In this document: in pieces, positions 31,559 through 39,465 of the stretch | Layout: the number at the start of each line of letters is the position of its first letter | Position numbering within the stretch: the first letter of the stretch is position 1 | Assembly: GCA_018693105.1 (NCBI GenBank) | Contig: JABHLN010000025.1 | Coordinates: 1-40,704 of the forward strand | DNA length: 40,704 nt | Source of the DNA: Desulfobacterales bacterium | Lineage (GTDB): Bacteria; Desulfobacterota; Desulfobacteria; Desulfobacterales; SURF-7 | Direction: 5' to 3' | The notes under the pieces: model-generated | Seen by the model: only the letters and a program-made list of their open reading frames with translations | Database searches by the model: none | Told to the model about the DNA's origin: nothing | Translations under genes and position numbers: made by a program

Positions 31559-34240
31559 ATGCGTACTTCCGGAATAATAAAAGTCATATTATTTCTATTT
31601 TTCATAATTATCTGTGCTGGACTTGCCGGGGTAAATCTCCATGCATTACCCGGTAATAAAGTTTCAGGTGAAAATCACGCATTGATTATCGGGATAAACA
31701 ACTATGAAAACTGGTCAAAGCTAAAGAGTCCAGTCAAAGATGCAGAAGAAATTTCAAAAATACTTACCGGAAAATATAATTTCAAAAAATCTAATGTTGT
31801 CCTTCTTACTGACAATTCACATAAAAAACCTACTGAAAACAACATATTTGATAGTATAGAATCATTCTATAAAAAACTGACTCCGAACGACAATCTCCTT
31901 TTATTTTACTCTGGCCATAGCGCTGAAGATGACAAGGGTGATACATACTGGATTCCAATAGATGCAAAAAAAGACAGTAAAAGGACCTGGCTGAAGCACT
32001 CTGATCTGAGCGAAGATTTTTTCGCAGCAGAAAATTTCATGGCAAAAAACCTTTGCATTATTACAGATTCTCTTTTTTCCACATCAATAATCAAGAAGAA
32101 ATCTATTACTCTATCACCTTTTGATCTTCGCTACGAAGAAAAAATCAGTGAAAAGTCAACGCGCAGGTCAAGGGAAGTAATTTCTTTTGGCGACCAGCAC
32201 TGGGAGGGGGACGATAAATCAGGGGGCATAGGTCTTTTCACCCAATACATAAGCAATGCATTAAATGACAACTCACTTGATATTATAGATTTTGAAAACC
32301 TGATTTTTGATGAAGAAATTATTTTTCCTATACGAAGAATTGCCGGAACAAAAATGATAAGGGGCAGGTTAAGAAATAGTAAGGACAAAGGAGGTCAATT
32401 TGTCATTGCCAGAGTCGCACCAGCATCGATTGTTGATGTATTAAACCTTGCTGTCACCCCGAAGAAAGGTTACCAGGGCGACAAATTTACTTTTGAAATA
32501 AAAACCAGTGGTCCGGCAAGTGAAGTATTTATTGAGATCGGTGGCAGAAAACACGTCATGAAGGGTTCGGGTACAGACTGGAAATATGTTGCCATAATTG
32601 ACAACCTTGGAAATATACCGTTTTCCGGAATTGCAACAAACAGGAATAATGCTGAAGGAGAAAGTCTTAAGAACAGTTTAAGGACCATAAAAAAACTATC
32701 TGAATCTGTAAATGTAGCCAGTGCTGTTGTTAATCCGAAAAGCGGGTTAGGTGGTGACAAATATCGTTTTTCTGCAGTTACAAACAGTCCGGCAAAAAGT
32801 GTAAATCTGCTTATAGGAGTAAATGAATATAAAATGAGCGGTTCAGGGACGAAATGGTCTTTGGACAGAACAATTGAGGAAACCGGCTCTGTAGAATTTT
32901 CAATGATTGCATTAAATGCAGACGGTATAACCGGAGAACCCGGAACAGGAGTTCTAAAATTAAAGGCCGGCCCTGTAAATGTTGTAAATATTAAAACCAC
33001 TCCGAAAACTGCATATGCAGGAGAACGTTTCACAATAACAGCCACAACCGACCGCTATGCCAGATCCGCTTCTCTTAAAATAGACGGCAAATCATATAAA
33101 ATGAAAGGTTCCGGTAAAATCTGGAGCATAAAAACCCAAATACCTGATATTGGCAAAAAAGAATTTTCAGTCTTTCCGAAAAATATGGCAGGTATTACCG
33201 GTCTTGCAATGAGCAGTTCCATACTTACAAAGAAAAGTCCGCTGCCTGTTCCTAATGTTGCAAGAGCAGATGTAAGTATTGTAAGCCCTGGTAAAGGACA
33301 TGTCGGAGACAAGTTCATTTTTAAAGTAGAAACCAGCGTCCCTTCAAACAAGGTATTTGTTGACATTGAAGATGAAAGTTTTGCCATGAAAGGTTCGGGA
33401 ACAAGCTGGACCTATATTGCCAGTATAGACAAAGTTGGTCTCAATCAATACACGATATCAGCGAAAAACAAGGATGGTGTTCAGGGAGAGGCCATAGATG
33501 GAAGCATAACAACAACAAAAAGACCTTCAAGACCTGTTAATGTCCTGCTGGCAGAAGTAAGCCCGAAAAAAGGTCCGAAAGGAAAAAGTTTTACTTTTAC
33601 AGCCAATACTGACTTTCCCGCAAAAAACGTATCACTTATCATAGATAAAAACCACTATCCAATGAAAGGTTCGGGAAAAATTTGGACAATTGCAAAAAAA
33701 CTTAACAAATCAGGTAAAATTAATTTTTCAATTGTTGCAAGCAATAAAGATAATGTAAAAGGAGGAATTCAAAAAGCCTCTGTTAAAGTATATAGTAAAA
33801 GATATAAATATAATAAAGACGGAACAGTTACTGACCAGACAACTGGTGAAAAACGAGATCGATTTCTTGATAATGGTGATGGAACAATATCAGATCTTGC
33901 AACCAGCAGAATGTGGTTAAAAGAGCCTAAACCCGGCCCTGTAACATGGGAAGACAGTGTTGAATATTGCAAAAGTCTTTCAATTAAAGGCTATTCCGGA
34001 TGGAGACTTCCTACTATCAAGGAGTTAAAAACTCTTGTCGACAAGAAACGGCAGAATCCCGCCCTGCCGGCCGGACATCCCTTTTCAAATGTTCAATCCC
34101 TTATTTACTGGTCAAAAACAAAAAAACTCGGCCCACAGTATTCTGCTGTAATAAGTATGTGGACAGGAAAGACCGGACACCAGAAAAAAAAGGAAACGGC
34201 AATTGCCTGGCCCATCAGGTATGTTGATCTAACAGAATAA
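31559..34240 (+). CDS. Exported caspase-fold (C14) pseudo-peptidase with five beta-sandwich repeats and DUF1566
   Basis: An 893-residue protein. An N-terminal signal or anchor helix (8-30) precedes a caspase-like domain (38-260): ALIIGINNYENWSKLKSPVKDA, LLLFYSGHSAEDDKGDTYWIP with the catalytic His120. The usual catalytic block DxCFSG reads DSLFST at 170-175, so the nucleophile Cys is Leu172 and peptidase activity is unlikely. Residues 285-750 hold five tandem repeats of about 92 residues sharing a GDKFTF-type strand, MKGSGxxW and a closing AxNxxGxxG, probably Ig-like sandwiches. Residues 755-890 are a DUF1566 domain (RFLDNGDGTISDLATSRMWLK, WRLPTIKELKTLVDKK). It heads an operon with PP2C (11 bp later) and a Ser/Thr kinase. 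An envelope scaffold or sensor role is inferred. Confidence 0.85.
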   Translation: MRTSGIIKVILFLFFIIICAGLAGVNLHALPGNKVSGENHALIIGINNYENWSKLKSPVKDAEEISKILTGKYNFKKSNVVLLTDNSHKKPTENNIFDSIESFYKKLTPNDNLLLFYSGHSAEDDKGDTYWIPIDAKKDSKRTWLKHSDLSEDFFAAENFMAKNLCIITDSLFSTSIIKKKSITLSPFDLRYEEKISEKSTRRSREVISFGDQHWEGDDKSGGIGLFTQYISNALNDNSLDIIDFENLIFDEEIIFPIRRIAGTKMIRGRLRNSKDKGGQFVIARVAPASIVDVLNLAVTPKKGYQGDKFTFEIKTSGPASEVFIEIGGRKHVMKGSGTDWKYVAIIDNLGNIPFSGIATNRNNAEGESLKNSLRTIKKLSESVNVASAVVNPKSGLGGDKYRFSAVTNSPAKSVNLLIGVNEYKMSGSGTKWSLDRTIEETGSVEFSMIALNADGITGEPGTGVLKLKAGPVNVVNIKTTPKTAYAGERFTITATTDRYARSASLKIDGKSYKMKGSGKIWSIKTQIPDIGKKEFSVFPKNMAGITGLAMSSSILTKKSPLPVPNVARADVSIVSPGKGHVGDKFIFKVETSVPSNKVFVDIEDESFAMKGSGTSWTYIASIDKVGLNQYTISAKNKDGVQGEAIDGSITTTKRPSRPVNVLLAEVSPKKGPKGKSFTFTANTDFPAKNVSLIIDKNHYPMKGSGKIWTIAKKLNKSGKINFSIVASNKDNVKGGIQKASVKVYSKRYKYNKDGTVTDQTTGEKRDRFLDNGDGTISDLATSRMWLKEPKPGPVTWEDSVEYCKSLSIKGYSGWRLPTIKELKTLVDKKRQNPALPAGHPFSNVQSLIYWSKTKKLGPQYSAVISMWTGKTGHQKKKETAIAWPIRYVDLTE
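32426..33800 (+). repeat. Five in-frame repeats of about 275 bp in the caspase-like gene
   Basis: Each encodes a unit of roughly 92 residues with a central MKGSG-x-x-W (MKGSGTDW, MSGSGTKW, MKGSGKIW, MKGSGTSW, MKGSGKIW). The units differ clearly at the DNA level, so the array is old. Confidence 0.85.
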
Positions 34241-34251
34241 CAGGATTTAAT

Positions 34252-35040
34252 ATGGATTGTACTATAGCTAGCGCATCAGACAAAGGATTACGAAAAGAAG
34301 AAAATCAGGACTATCTTTCATATTATGATGGACCTACTCATAAAAACGGGCTTCTCCTTGTCCTTGCTGACGGAATCGGGGGCCGATCTGGAGGCGGAAC
34401 AGCTTCAAAAATTGCTGTAGAAACTTTAATGGAATATTTCTACAGCAAGAAAAATATCAACATCCCGGTAGTTATAAAAAAAGGATTCAAGGAAGCAAAC
34501 AGGGTTGTTGTTGAAAAAGGCGACCAGGATATTAGCTTGAATGGAATGGGATGCACAATGAACGCGGTAGTGCTTAGAGATGACAAAATGTATCATAATA
34601 ATGTCGGTGACAGCCGCGGATATATCATATCCGGCGATGAAATAAGCCAGTTCTCGACAGACCATTCTTTTGTTTCCGACCTTGTAAAGGCAGGAGCAAT
34701 TACCGAAGAAGATGCACTTACACATCCGGAAAGACATGTCCTTACTAAAGCCATAGGTATAGACCCTAAATTACCGATAGAGACAAATAAAGAATATCTT
34801 CAAATAGAAAACAGTCAATATATTTTACTATGCTGCGACGGTCTTTATGGAGTTGTCCCTGATGAGGAAATACTTGATACGGTAAATACATTAAAATCAC
34901 CTGATGACATTTGTAAAAAACTTATTGAAAAAGCAAACGAAAACGGAGGGCCTGATAATATCTCGCTAATCGTCGTTAGAATAAATAATATAGGACTTGT
35001 TTCCAACTTAAAAAATAAATTTAAAGCTCTTATGAGGTAA
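34252..35040 (+). CDS. PP2C-type Ser/Thr protein phosphatase (second of two)
   Basis: A 262-residue cytoplasmic phosphatase with intact metal site: EENQDYLSYYDG, LVLADGIGGRSGGG, NNVGDSRGYI, LCCDGLYGVV and GGPDNISLIVVR. It differs in detail from the first PP2C of the island and is not a recent duplicate. It lies between the caspase-like gene (11 bp upstream) and the kinase (6 bp downstream). The kinase ribosome binding site (GAGG) overlaps its last codons, so the three genes are one transcript. It should oppose the neighbouring kinase directly. Confidence 0.94.
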   Translation: MDCTIASASDKGLRKEENQDYLSYYDGPTHKNGLLLVLADGIGGRSGGGTASKIAVETLMEYFYSKKNINIPVVIKKGFKEANRVVVEKGDQDISLNGMGCTMNAVVLRDDKMYHNNVGDSRGYIISGDEISQFSTDHSFVSDLVKAGAITEEDALTHPERHVLTKAIGIDPKLPIETNKEYLQIENSQYILLCCDGLYGVVPDEEILDTVNTLKSPDDICKKLIEKANENGGPDNISLIVVRINNIGLVSNLKNKFKALMR

Positions 35041-35046
35041 TATTTA

Positions 35047-36900
35047 ATGATAGGCGAACAATTAGGTGATTATCTAATCACCAAGTCACTTGGAAAAGGC
35101 GGTTTCGGAAGTGTCTGGGAAGCAAAATCAGAAACTGATGAAACGGTTGCCTTGAAGATTCTTAACCCCCAGGTACTTGAAAATGAAAAAGTTGTCAGGA
35201 AATTCTTTCATGAAGCTATGATTCTTGCAAAACTTGATCATCCGCATATATGTAAGCTTCTTGAGTTCTTTCCGGACGGCGGTAATTATGCAATTGTAAT
35301 GGAATATGTCCCCGGCATAGAATTAAAAGACCTTTTAAAGCAAAAAGGCAAACTGCCGATTCCACAAGCATTTGGTCTTGCAAAACAGACGCTTAAAGCA
35401 TTCCAATATGCTCATGAAAACGGAATACTCCACAGGGATATAAAACCCGCCAATATTATGATCTCAAACGAAGGCATGACTAAAATCATGGACTTCGGTA
35501 TTGCAAAAATGTCATCAACCGCTTCCCACGACACTGCAGCGAGCATGCTTTCAGTCCACTACGTACCTCCCGAGAGATTTGACAAAAGCAGTGAGATTGA
35601 CACAAGATCGGATATTTATTCTCTTGCCCTTGTGTTCTATGAAATGTTTACAGGACGTAGACCTTTTACAGCAACTGAAACATCCCAGATAATGTTCAGT
35701 CATCTCAACGAAATACCCGAGTCTCCTATTAATTTAGCACCTGAAATTCCTCCCCAGATAAGCGATGCCATATCAAAAGCTCTTGAAAAGTCCCCGGATG
35801 ACCGCTTTAACGATTTTCAGGAATTCAGCGATGCAATGGGTACTTTAGATGATGAAGACTTTGATGACGAAACATGTATAATGGATGATGATCTGACGCA
35901 AATCTTTGAAGAAGCCAAGCTCGCCGAAGATCTCCCGGAAACAGTCATAACAGAAGATGAACTCGAAGAGGAAATTGAAGGCAAAAAAAAGGGAAAATTC
36001 CTGCTCATTGCCTCGATTCTTATATCGCTTACTATTGCAGGTGTAGTAGGGGGGTATTTTACCTTATATAAATCCTCTTCAGGTATATCGGATCAGGAGC
36101 CGACTACAATTGTTGAAAAAGCCCAAACAAATTCCAAGGGGTTTGAGGATGTTATACATCCAGGTGATGGAAGCACCATGATCTTGATCCCTGCCAGTGA
36201 GTTTATGATGGGCTCTGAAGATTATGAAGCCGAAAAACCAGTTCAGAAAATAATGTTAAGCAATTATTATATTGATAAATACCTGGTTACCAATGCCCAG
36301 TTTTCAAAATTTGTAGAACAGACCGGCTATGTTACCGATGCTGAAAAAGAAGAATCCGGTATGGTAAGAATTGGTCGCCGCTGGAAAAAACTTCCCGAAG
36401 CTAATTGGAAAACACCTGATGGACTGGCTTCGATTGATGATAAAGACAATTATCCTGTTTCCCAGATTTCATATAATGACGCGTTAAGTTACTGCAAATG
36501 GGCTAGAAAAGATCTGCCTACTGAAGCTCAATGGGAAAAAGTTGCCAGAGGCCCGGAAGGCAACCTGTACCCATGGGGAAATACTGATCCAAACGAGACT
36601 ACGGCAAATTTTGATAATGTAATAGAATCTGTTTCAGCTGTTGATTCTTATGAAAAAGGCCAGAGCTTCTATGGCGCTTTTGATATGGCAGGAAATGTTT
36701 ATCAGTGGTGCAAAGACTGGTATGAAACTGGAGAAAGAACAACTAAAGATCCAACAGGCCCTGAAACAGGGACTGAACATGTTGTAAAGGGTGGCTCTTT
36801 CTCAGAAGGCATGGAAAGCATACGTTCATCTAACCGCGACAGATATGAGCCCAATTACAGTATGTTTATCTTCGGTTTCAGATGTGCATGTGAATATTAA
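35047..36900 (+). CDS. Transmembrane Ser/Thr protein kinase with extracytoplasmic FGE-sulfatase-like domain
   Basis: A 617-residue receptor-type kinase. The kinase domain (8-265) is complete: LGKGGFGSVWEAK, Lys38, Glu56, LHRDIKPANIM (Asp131), MDFGIAK (Asp149), VPPERF. An acidic linker (268-312) contains three threonines in similar settings, DETCIM, DLTQIF and PETVIT, possible autophosphorylation sites for an FHA partner. A transmembrane helix spans about 318-341. Residues 378-617 are an FGE-sulfatase (SUMF1-like, C-lectin fold) domain with MILIPASEFMMGS, LPTEAQWEKVARG, GAFDMAGNVYQWCKDWY and GGSF...FGFRCA. The cysteines used for formylglycine formation are not at the expected GGSF...R positions, so it probably binds a ligand. 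Last gene of the operon. Confidence 0.94.
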   Translation: MIGEQLGDYLITKSLGKGGFGSVWEAKSETDETVALKILNPQVLENEKVVRKFFHEAMILAKLDHPHICKLLEFFPDGGNYAIVMEYVPGIELKDLLKQKGKLPIPQAFGLAKQTLKAFQYAHENGILHRDIKPANIMISNEGMTKIMDFGIAKMSSTASHDTAASMLSVHYVPPERFDKSSEIDTRSDIYSLALVFYEMFTGRRPFTATETSQIMFSHLNEIPESPINLAPEIPPQISDAISKALEKSPDDRFNDFQEFSDAMGTLDDEDFDDETCIMDDDLTQIFEEAKLAEDLPETVITEDELEEEIEGKKKGKFLLIASILISLTIAGVVGGYFTLYKSSSGISDQEPTTIVEKAQTNSKGFEDVIHPGDGSTMILIPASEFMMGSEDYEAEKPVQKIMLSNYYIDKYLVTNAQFSKFVEQTGYVTDAEKEESGMVRIGRRWKKLPEANWKTPDGLASIDDKDNYPVSQISYNDALSYCKWARKDLPTEAQWEKVARGPEGNLYPWGNTDPNETTANFDNVIESVSAVDSYEKGQSFYGAFDMAGNVYQWCKDWYETGERTTKDPTGPETGTEHVVKGGSFSEGMESIRSSNRDRYEPNYSMFIFGFRCACEY

Positions 36901-36930
36901 TATATCGTCAAATTACAAAGACATTTATAA

Positions 36931-36968
36931 AAAAGGGGATGCATAAAATGCATCCCCTTTTATTTTTT
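36931..36968. terminator. Bidirectional intrinsic terminator between kinase and OmpH-like genes
   Basis: AAAAGGGGATGCAT-AAA-ATGCATCCCCTTTT, a perfect 14-bp stem with T-runs on both strands (TTTTATTTTTTTA to the right, AAAAAA on the left). It ends the kinase operon and the convergent OmpH-like gene. Confidence 0.92.
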
Positions 36969-36989
36969 TATTATTTCGACTTTAAAATA

Positions 36990-37520
36990 TTATTTTTTAT
37001 TAAGAGCTTTCAGGACAATATCTGTAATATCTACACTTGGATCAAGGTATCCTATTGTATTAGGGTCTTTAAGAATAATAGTAAATTTGTTATCCTTTGC
37101 AGCACGTTTTAAAACATTGTCCGCTTTCTTCAGAATTATGGATACAAGTTCCCTGTCTTCTCTTGTTATATCTTCTTTTGCATCGGCAACAAGCCTCTGG
37201 TATTCTTTATATTTTCTTTTTAAGGCCTCAACCTTAACATTTTTTTCTTCAGGCTTCATCTTTGGCCCATTCTTATTAATGAAGTCTTTTAACTGATTGA
37301 TTTCTTTTATTTTGATTGCAACGACAGTTTCTTTTTCCTTACGAATTTTTAAAATATCTTTCCTGGCTTCCTTGCCGAGATTTGATTCATTAACAAGCCT
37401 TTGAAGATTTATATATCCTACCTTGGCCTTGTCAGCTGCATAAGCGACATAAGATGTTAGACATAAAGCGGTTCCCAAAACGATACAGCACACAATTAAA
37501 ATTATGCTTTTACCTTTCAT
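36990..37520 (-). CDS. OmpH/Skp-family periplasmic chaperone-like protein
   Basis: A 176-residue exported protein. The signal peptide (1-28) ends SYVAYA, then the mature start KAKVGYINLQRLVNESNLGKEA matches the Skp beta-strand and first helix. Two long charged helices (about 50-135) form the coiled-coil arms that hold unfolded outer-membrane proteins in Skp, and the chain returns to strands KFTIILKDPNTIGYLDPSVDIT. A strong GGAGT-type ribosome binding site precedes the ATG. It is not beside bamA or lpxD as the standard skp gene often is, so it may be a paralogue. Confidence 0.87.
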   Translation of the reverse strand: MKGKSIILIVCCIVLGTALCLTSYVAYAADKAKVGYINLQRLVNESNLGKEARKDILKIRKEKETVVAIKIKEINQLKDFINKNGPKMKPEEKNVKVEALKRKYKEYQRLVADAKEDITREDRELVSIILKKADNVLKRAAKDNKFTIILKDPNTIGYLDPSVDITDIVLKALNKK

Positions 37521-37867
37521 TTTACTATACTCCTTTCATATCAAAAAGCCATGACAATAGAAAAGCCGGCAAGGTAAAGCCCATAGGGCTGAAATTATTG
37601 AAAAGAGCTAAAGTAAACAAATAATAACTTTATAGCTCTGAACAAATTTGAAGAAGTATAGCATAAAAAAAAATATCTGCCAAATCAATATTATGCAAAA
37701 AATATATTTCTATTTACATGCAAACATATAAAACCTAAGAAAATGAAGGGGAAAATCAATCATTTGGAAAGATAGCAATAGTATGAATCAAACTATTATA
37801 TTGGATGCAAAGACTATTCTATTTATAATATTTATGAAAATAATTTTGATGAACTGAATATACTTTT
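37521..37867. other. Intergenic region upstream of the OmpH-like gene
   Basis: 347 bp. On the minus strand a small hairpin AGCCC-TAT-GGGCT lies about 70 nt before the OmpH-like start and could be part of its leader. Nothing else is recognisable. Confidence 0.4.
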
Positions 37868-38155
37868 TTAATATTCATAAATCTCATATTCAGTTTCTCT
37901 ACCTATAAGTACATCTATCTTTTTCTGAATTTCAGCTCTTTCATCACTGTGAAACCAGTCCCTGAATTCATCAATTGATTTCCATGTACTGATCACAAGG
38001 CTTTCTCCCTGGATATCTACACGTGACAAAGTCATACCCGAAACATATCCTGATCTTTGAATGCAACGGTTTCTCATTTGACTTAACAATGGAGTAAGCT
38101 CTTTTGCCTTCCTTTCTTCAGGTAATTTCCTTTTAATAAAAACCTTAATAGCCAT
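37868..38155 (-). CDS. ABM-fold (antibiotic biosynthesis monooxygenase-like) protein
   Basis: A 95-residue ferredoxin-like alpha/beta protein starting MAIKVFIKRKLPEERK. The track's upstream start is rejected because AGGGGGGAGA lies directly before this ATG. It shows the ABM pattern: first strand, a helix KELTPLLSQMRNRCIQRSGYVSG, strand SRVDIQGESLVISTWKS, then FRDWFHSDERAEIQ and a closing strand TEYEIYEY. Such proteins include small monooxygenases and heme-degrading enzymes, but most have no known function. No heme- or substrate-binding residues can be named here. It appears monocistronic. Confidence 0.8.
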   Translation of the reverse strand: MAIKVFIKRKLPEERKAKELTPLLSQMRNRCIQRSGYVSGMTLSRVDIQGESLVISTWKSIDEFRDWFHSDERAEIQKKIDVLIGRETEYEIYEY

Positions 38156-38515
38156 TCTCCCCCCCTTCAATTTTTTGTATTTAAAACCAATACTCAAATT
38201 TTAATATACGTTTATAAAACTATAATGAAAGGTATAAATGTAACTATAAATCAGGCAAAAAATCAGGGATACAGACAGGAATAGAATCTATTGAAAAGTA
38301 AACGCTTATTTACAATTATAAAAAACAAGGTGGATAAAGTCAAATGAAAAGATCTTATAAAATTGAAGTTATTTCAATAAACGATAAGAGCTCAAGGTAA
38401 TATACAAAGGAACTAAAAAGCATTGCTACAGTTAGTCTGTGAGCATTTTGAGCCGATTTGTATTGCTCGCCGCTGTATTTTTACTTAGCCATCGGTTATA
38501 CTTTTTACAAGTTCA
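38156..38515. other. Intergenic region with repeat remnant
   Basis: 360 bp, A+T-rich, no supported gene. The right end is the dispersed-repeat fragment annotated separately, preceded by TGAGCATTTTGAGCCGATTTGTATTGCTCGCC, which is not part of the repeat consensus. Confidence 0.5.
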
Positions 38516-38519
38516 TCAA
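38477..38519 (+). repeat. Terminal fragment of the dispersed repeat at the membrane gene 3' end
   Basis: ATTTTTACTTAGCCATCGGTTATACTTTTTACAAGTTCATCAA equals the last ~43 bases of the repeat with hardly a change. Its TGA is the stop codon of the 174-residue membrane protein. Confidence 0.9.
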
Positions 38520-39040
38520 TATTTGAATTTCTTTAAAAGCGCTTCTAACAACAAGCCGTTAAGAATTGAGAAAACAATTATGTATATTGAAAGCACAACC
38601 GTATACTTGACACCGAAATAATAAATCAGCGGTGGTAGAAACGGAATCTTAACATTCCTGTTATATAATACTACTGCAAGAAATGAATTTCTCATCCCCC
38701 TTTTTTTCAATTGTCCCAGAAGTGGATATATCACATAAGGAGGACCTAATAATAAAATCCCGGAAATAACAGCATATATCCAACCCATAATACCGGATTT
38801 ACTCCCCAGATATCTGTCTGTCCTTTCCCTTGTAAAAAACATATTGATCGCTATCATTGCCACAAAAACGATACCAAGTATCGGAATAATCCTTCCAAAC
38901 ATCTTAAGAAAGCTAATAACTGCAGCTTCTGCTGTATGAAAATTAAATACTGCTACTGCAAGGTAAATAACAAGTATGGACAAAAGGAATTTCTTTCCAC
39001 CACTAAAAGAGTTTATATTTGGTCTGTCTTTTTCTTTCAC
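38516..39040 (-). CDS. Half-size permease subunit (resembles the N-terminal half of PF03773 permeases)
   Basis: A 174-residue membrane protein with about five hydrophobic segments. It starts with GTG, whose G is shared with the TAG stop of the upstream gene, so translation is coupled. The segment FFTRERTDRYLGSKSGIMGW, then GILLLGPPYVIYPLLGQLKKRGM, aligns by eye with FFTPEKTRAMLAGRN...GIVTPFCSCSAVPLFIGFVAAGV of the ars-operon permease in this window. The CSCS cysteines are replaced by GPPY. It probably forms one transporter with the preceding half. The stop codon is provided by a fragment of the dispersed repeat, so the original C-terminus may have been changed. Confidence 0.65.
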   Translation of the reverse strand: MKEKDRPNINSFSGGKKFLLSILVIYLAVAVFNFHTAEAAVISFLKMFGRIIPILGIVFVAMIAINMFFTRERTDRYLGSKSGIMGWIYAVISGILLLGPPYVIYPLLGQLKKRGMRNSFLAVVLYNRNVKIPFLPPLIYYFGVKYTVVLSIYIIVFSILNGLLLEALLKKFKY

Positions 39041-39453
39041 TATAGAACCTTCAAAGTATATATTGTTAAAATCGCAATAATTATGGCAAAGAAAAAATTA
39101 ATAGTGTTTCGAATTATTGCAAAACGCTTTCCAAAAAAAGTGGCTTCAAGGGGAAGCATTGCAAGTCCTACAGTAGTCCATGCCATAATAAACGCTGTAA
39201 CAGCAAGCAGGCTTACACCGTCTTCCAGAAGTTCACCACCGACTATATAGCTCGTCACCGGAATTCCGAATGAAATACTCCCTGCAATTGTTCCGATGAG
39301 AGGATCAAGAACAGGGTTTCCTGAAAAAATATCAGTATAGTAATCCCGAAAGCAGGCATTTAAAAGGTTTATAAACAGTAGCAGACCGATCATCACAGGC
39401 ATAAAAGACTTAAAAACCTGAAAGGTACTAACAACAGACTGTTTTACAGACAT
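39040..39453 (-). CDS. Half-size permease subunit (resembles the C-terminal half of PF03773 permeases)
   Basis: A 137-residue membrane protein with about four hydrophobic segments. The stretch FGIPVTSYIVGGELLEDGVSLLAVTAFIMAWTTVGLAMLPLEATFFGKRFAI corresponds by eye to MGVPMYSNAAGIIPVVEALLGKGAALGTVLAFMMSVIALSLPEMVILRKVLK in the ars-operon permease. An AAAGGAAG ribosome binding site lies before the ATG, 12 bp after the acetyltransferase stop codon. Its partner half follows with a one-base overlap, so the order of halves is swapped compared with the full-length family. Substrate unknown. Confidence 0.65.
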   Translation of the reverse strand: MSVKQSVVSTFQVFKSFMPVMIGLLLFINLLNACFRDYYTDIFSGNPVLDPLIGTIAGSISFGIPVTSYIVGGELLEDGVSLLAVTAFIMAWTTVGLAMLPLEATFFGKRFAIIRNTINFFFAIIIAILTIYTLKVL

Positions 39454-39465
39454 ACACTTCCTTTA

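Noticed and set aside
28355-36900. Interpretation of the signalling island as a type VI secretion regulator set
   Set aside because: Kinase, PP2C and FHA fit, but no tss genes are present and the kinase carries an FGE domain; the link is only by analogy.
37847-37870. TTGATGAACTGAATATACTTTTTTA at the ABM gene 3' end, resembling a repeat end
   Set aside because: Only the first ten bases match the dispersed repeat and the rest diverges; likely chance or too decayed to support.
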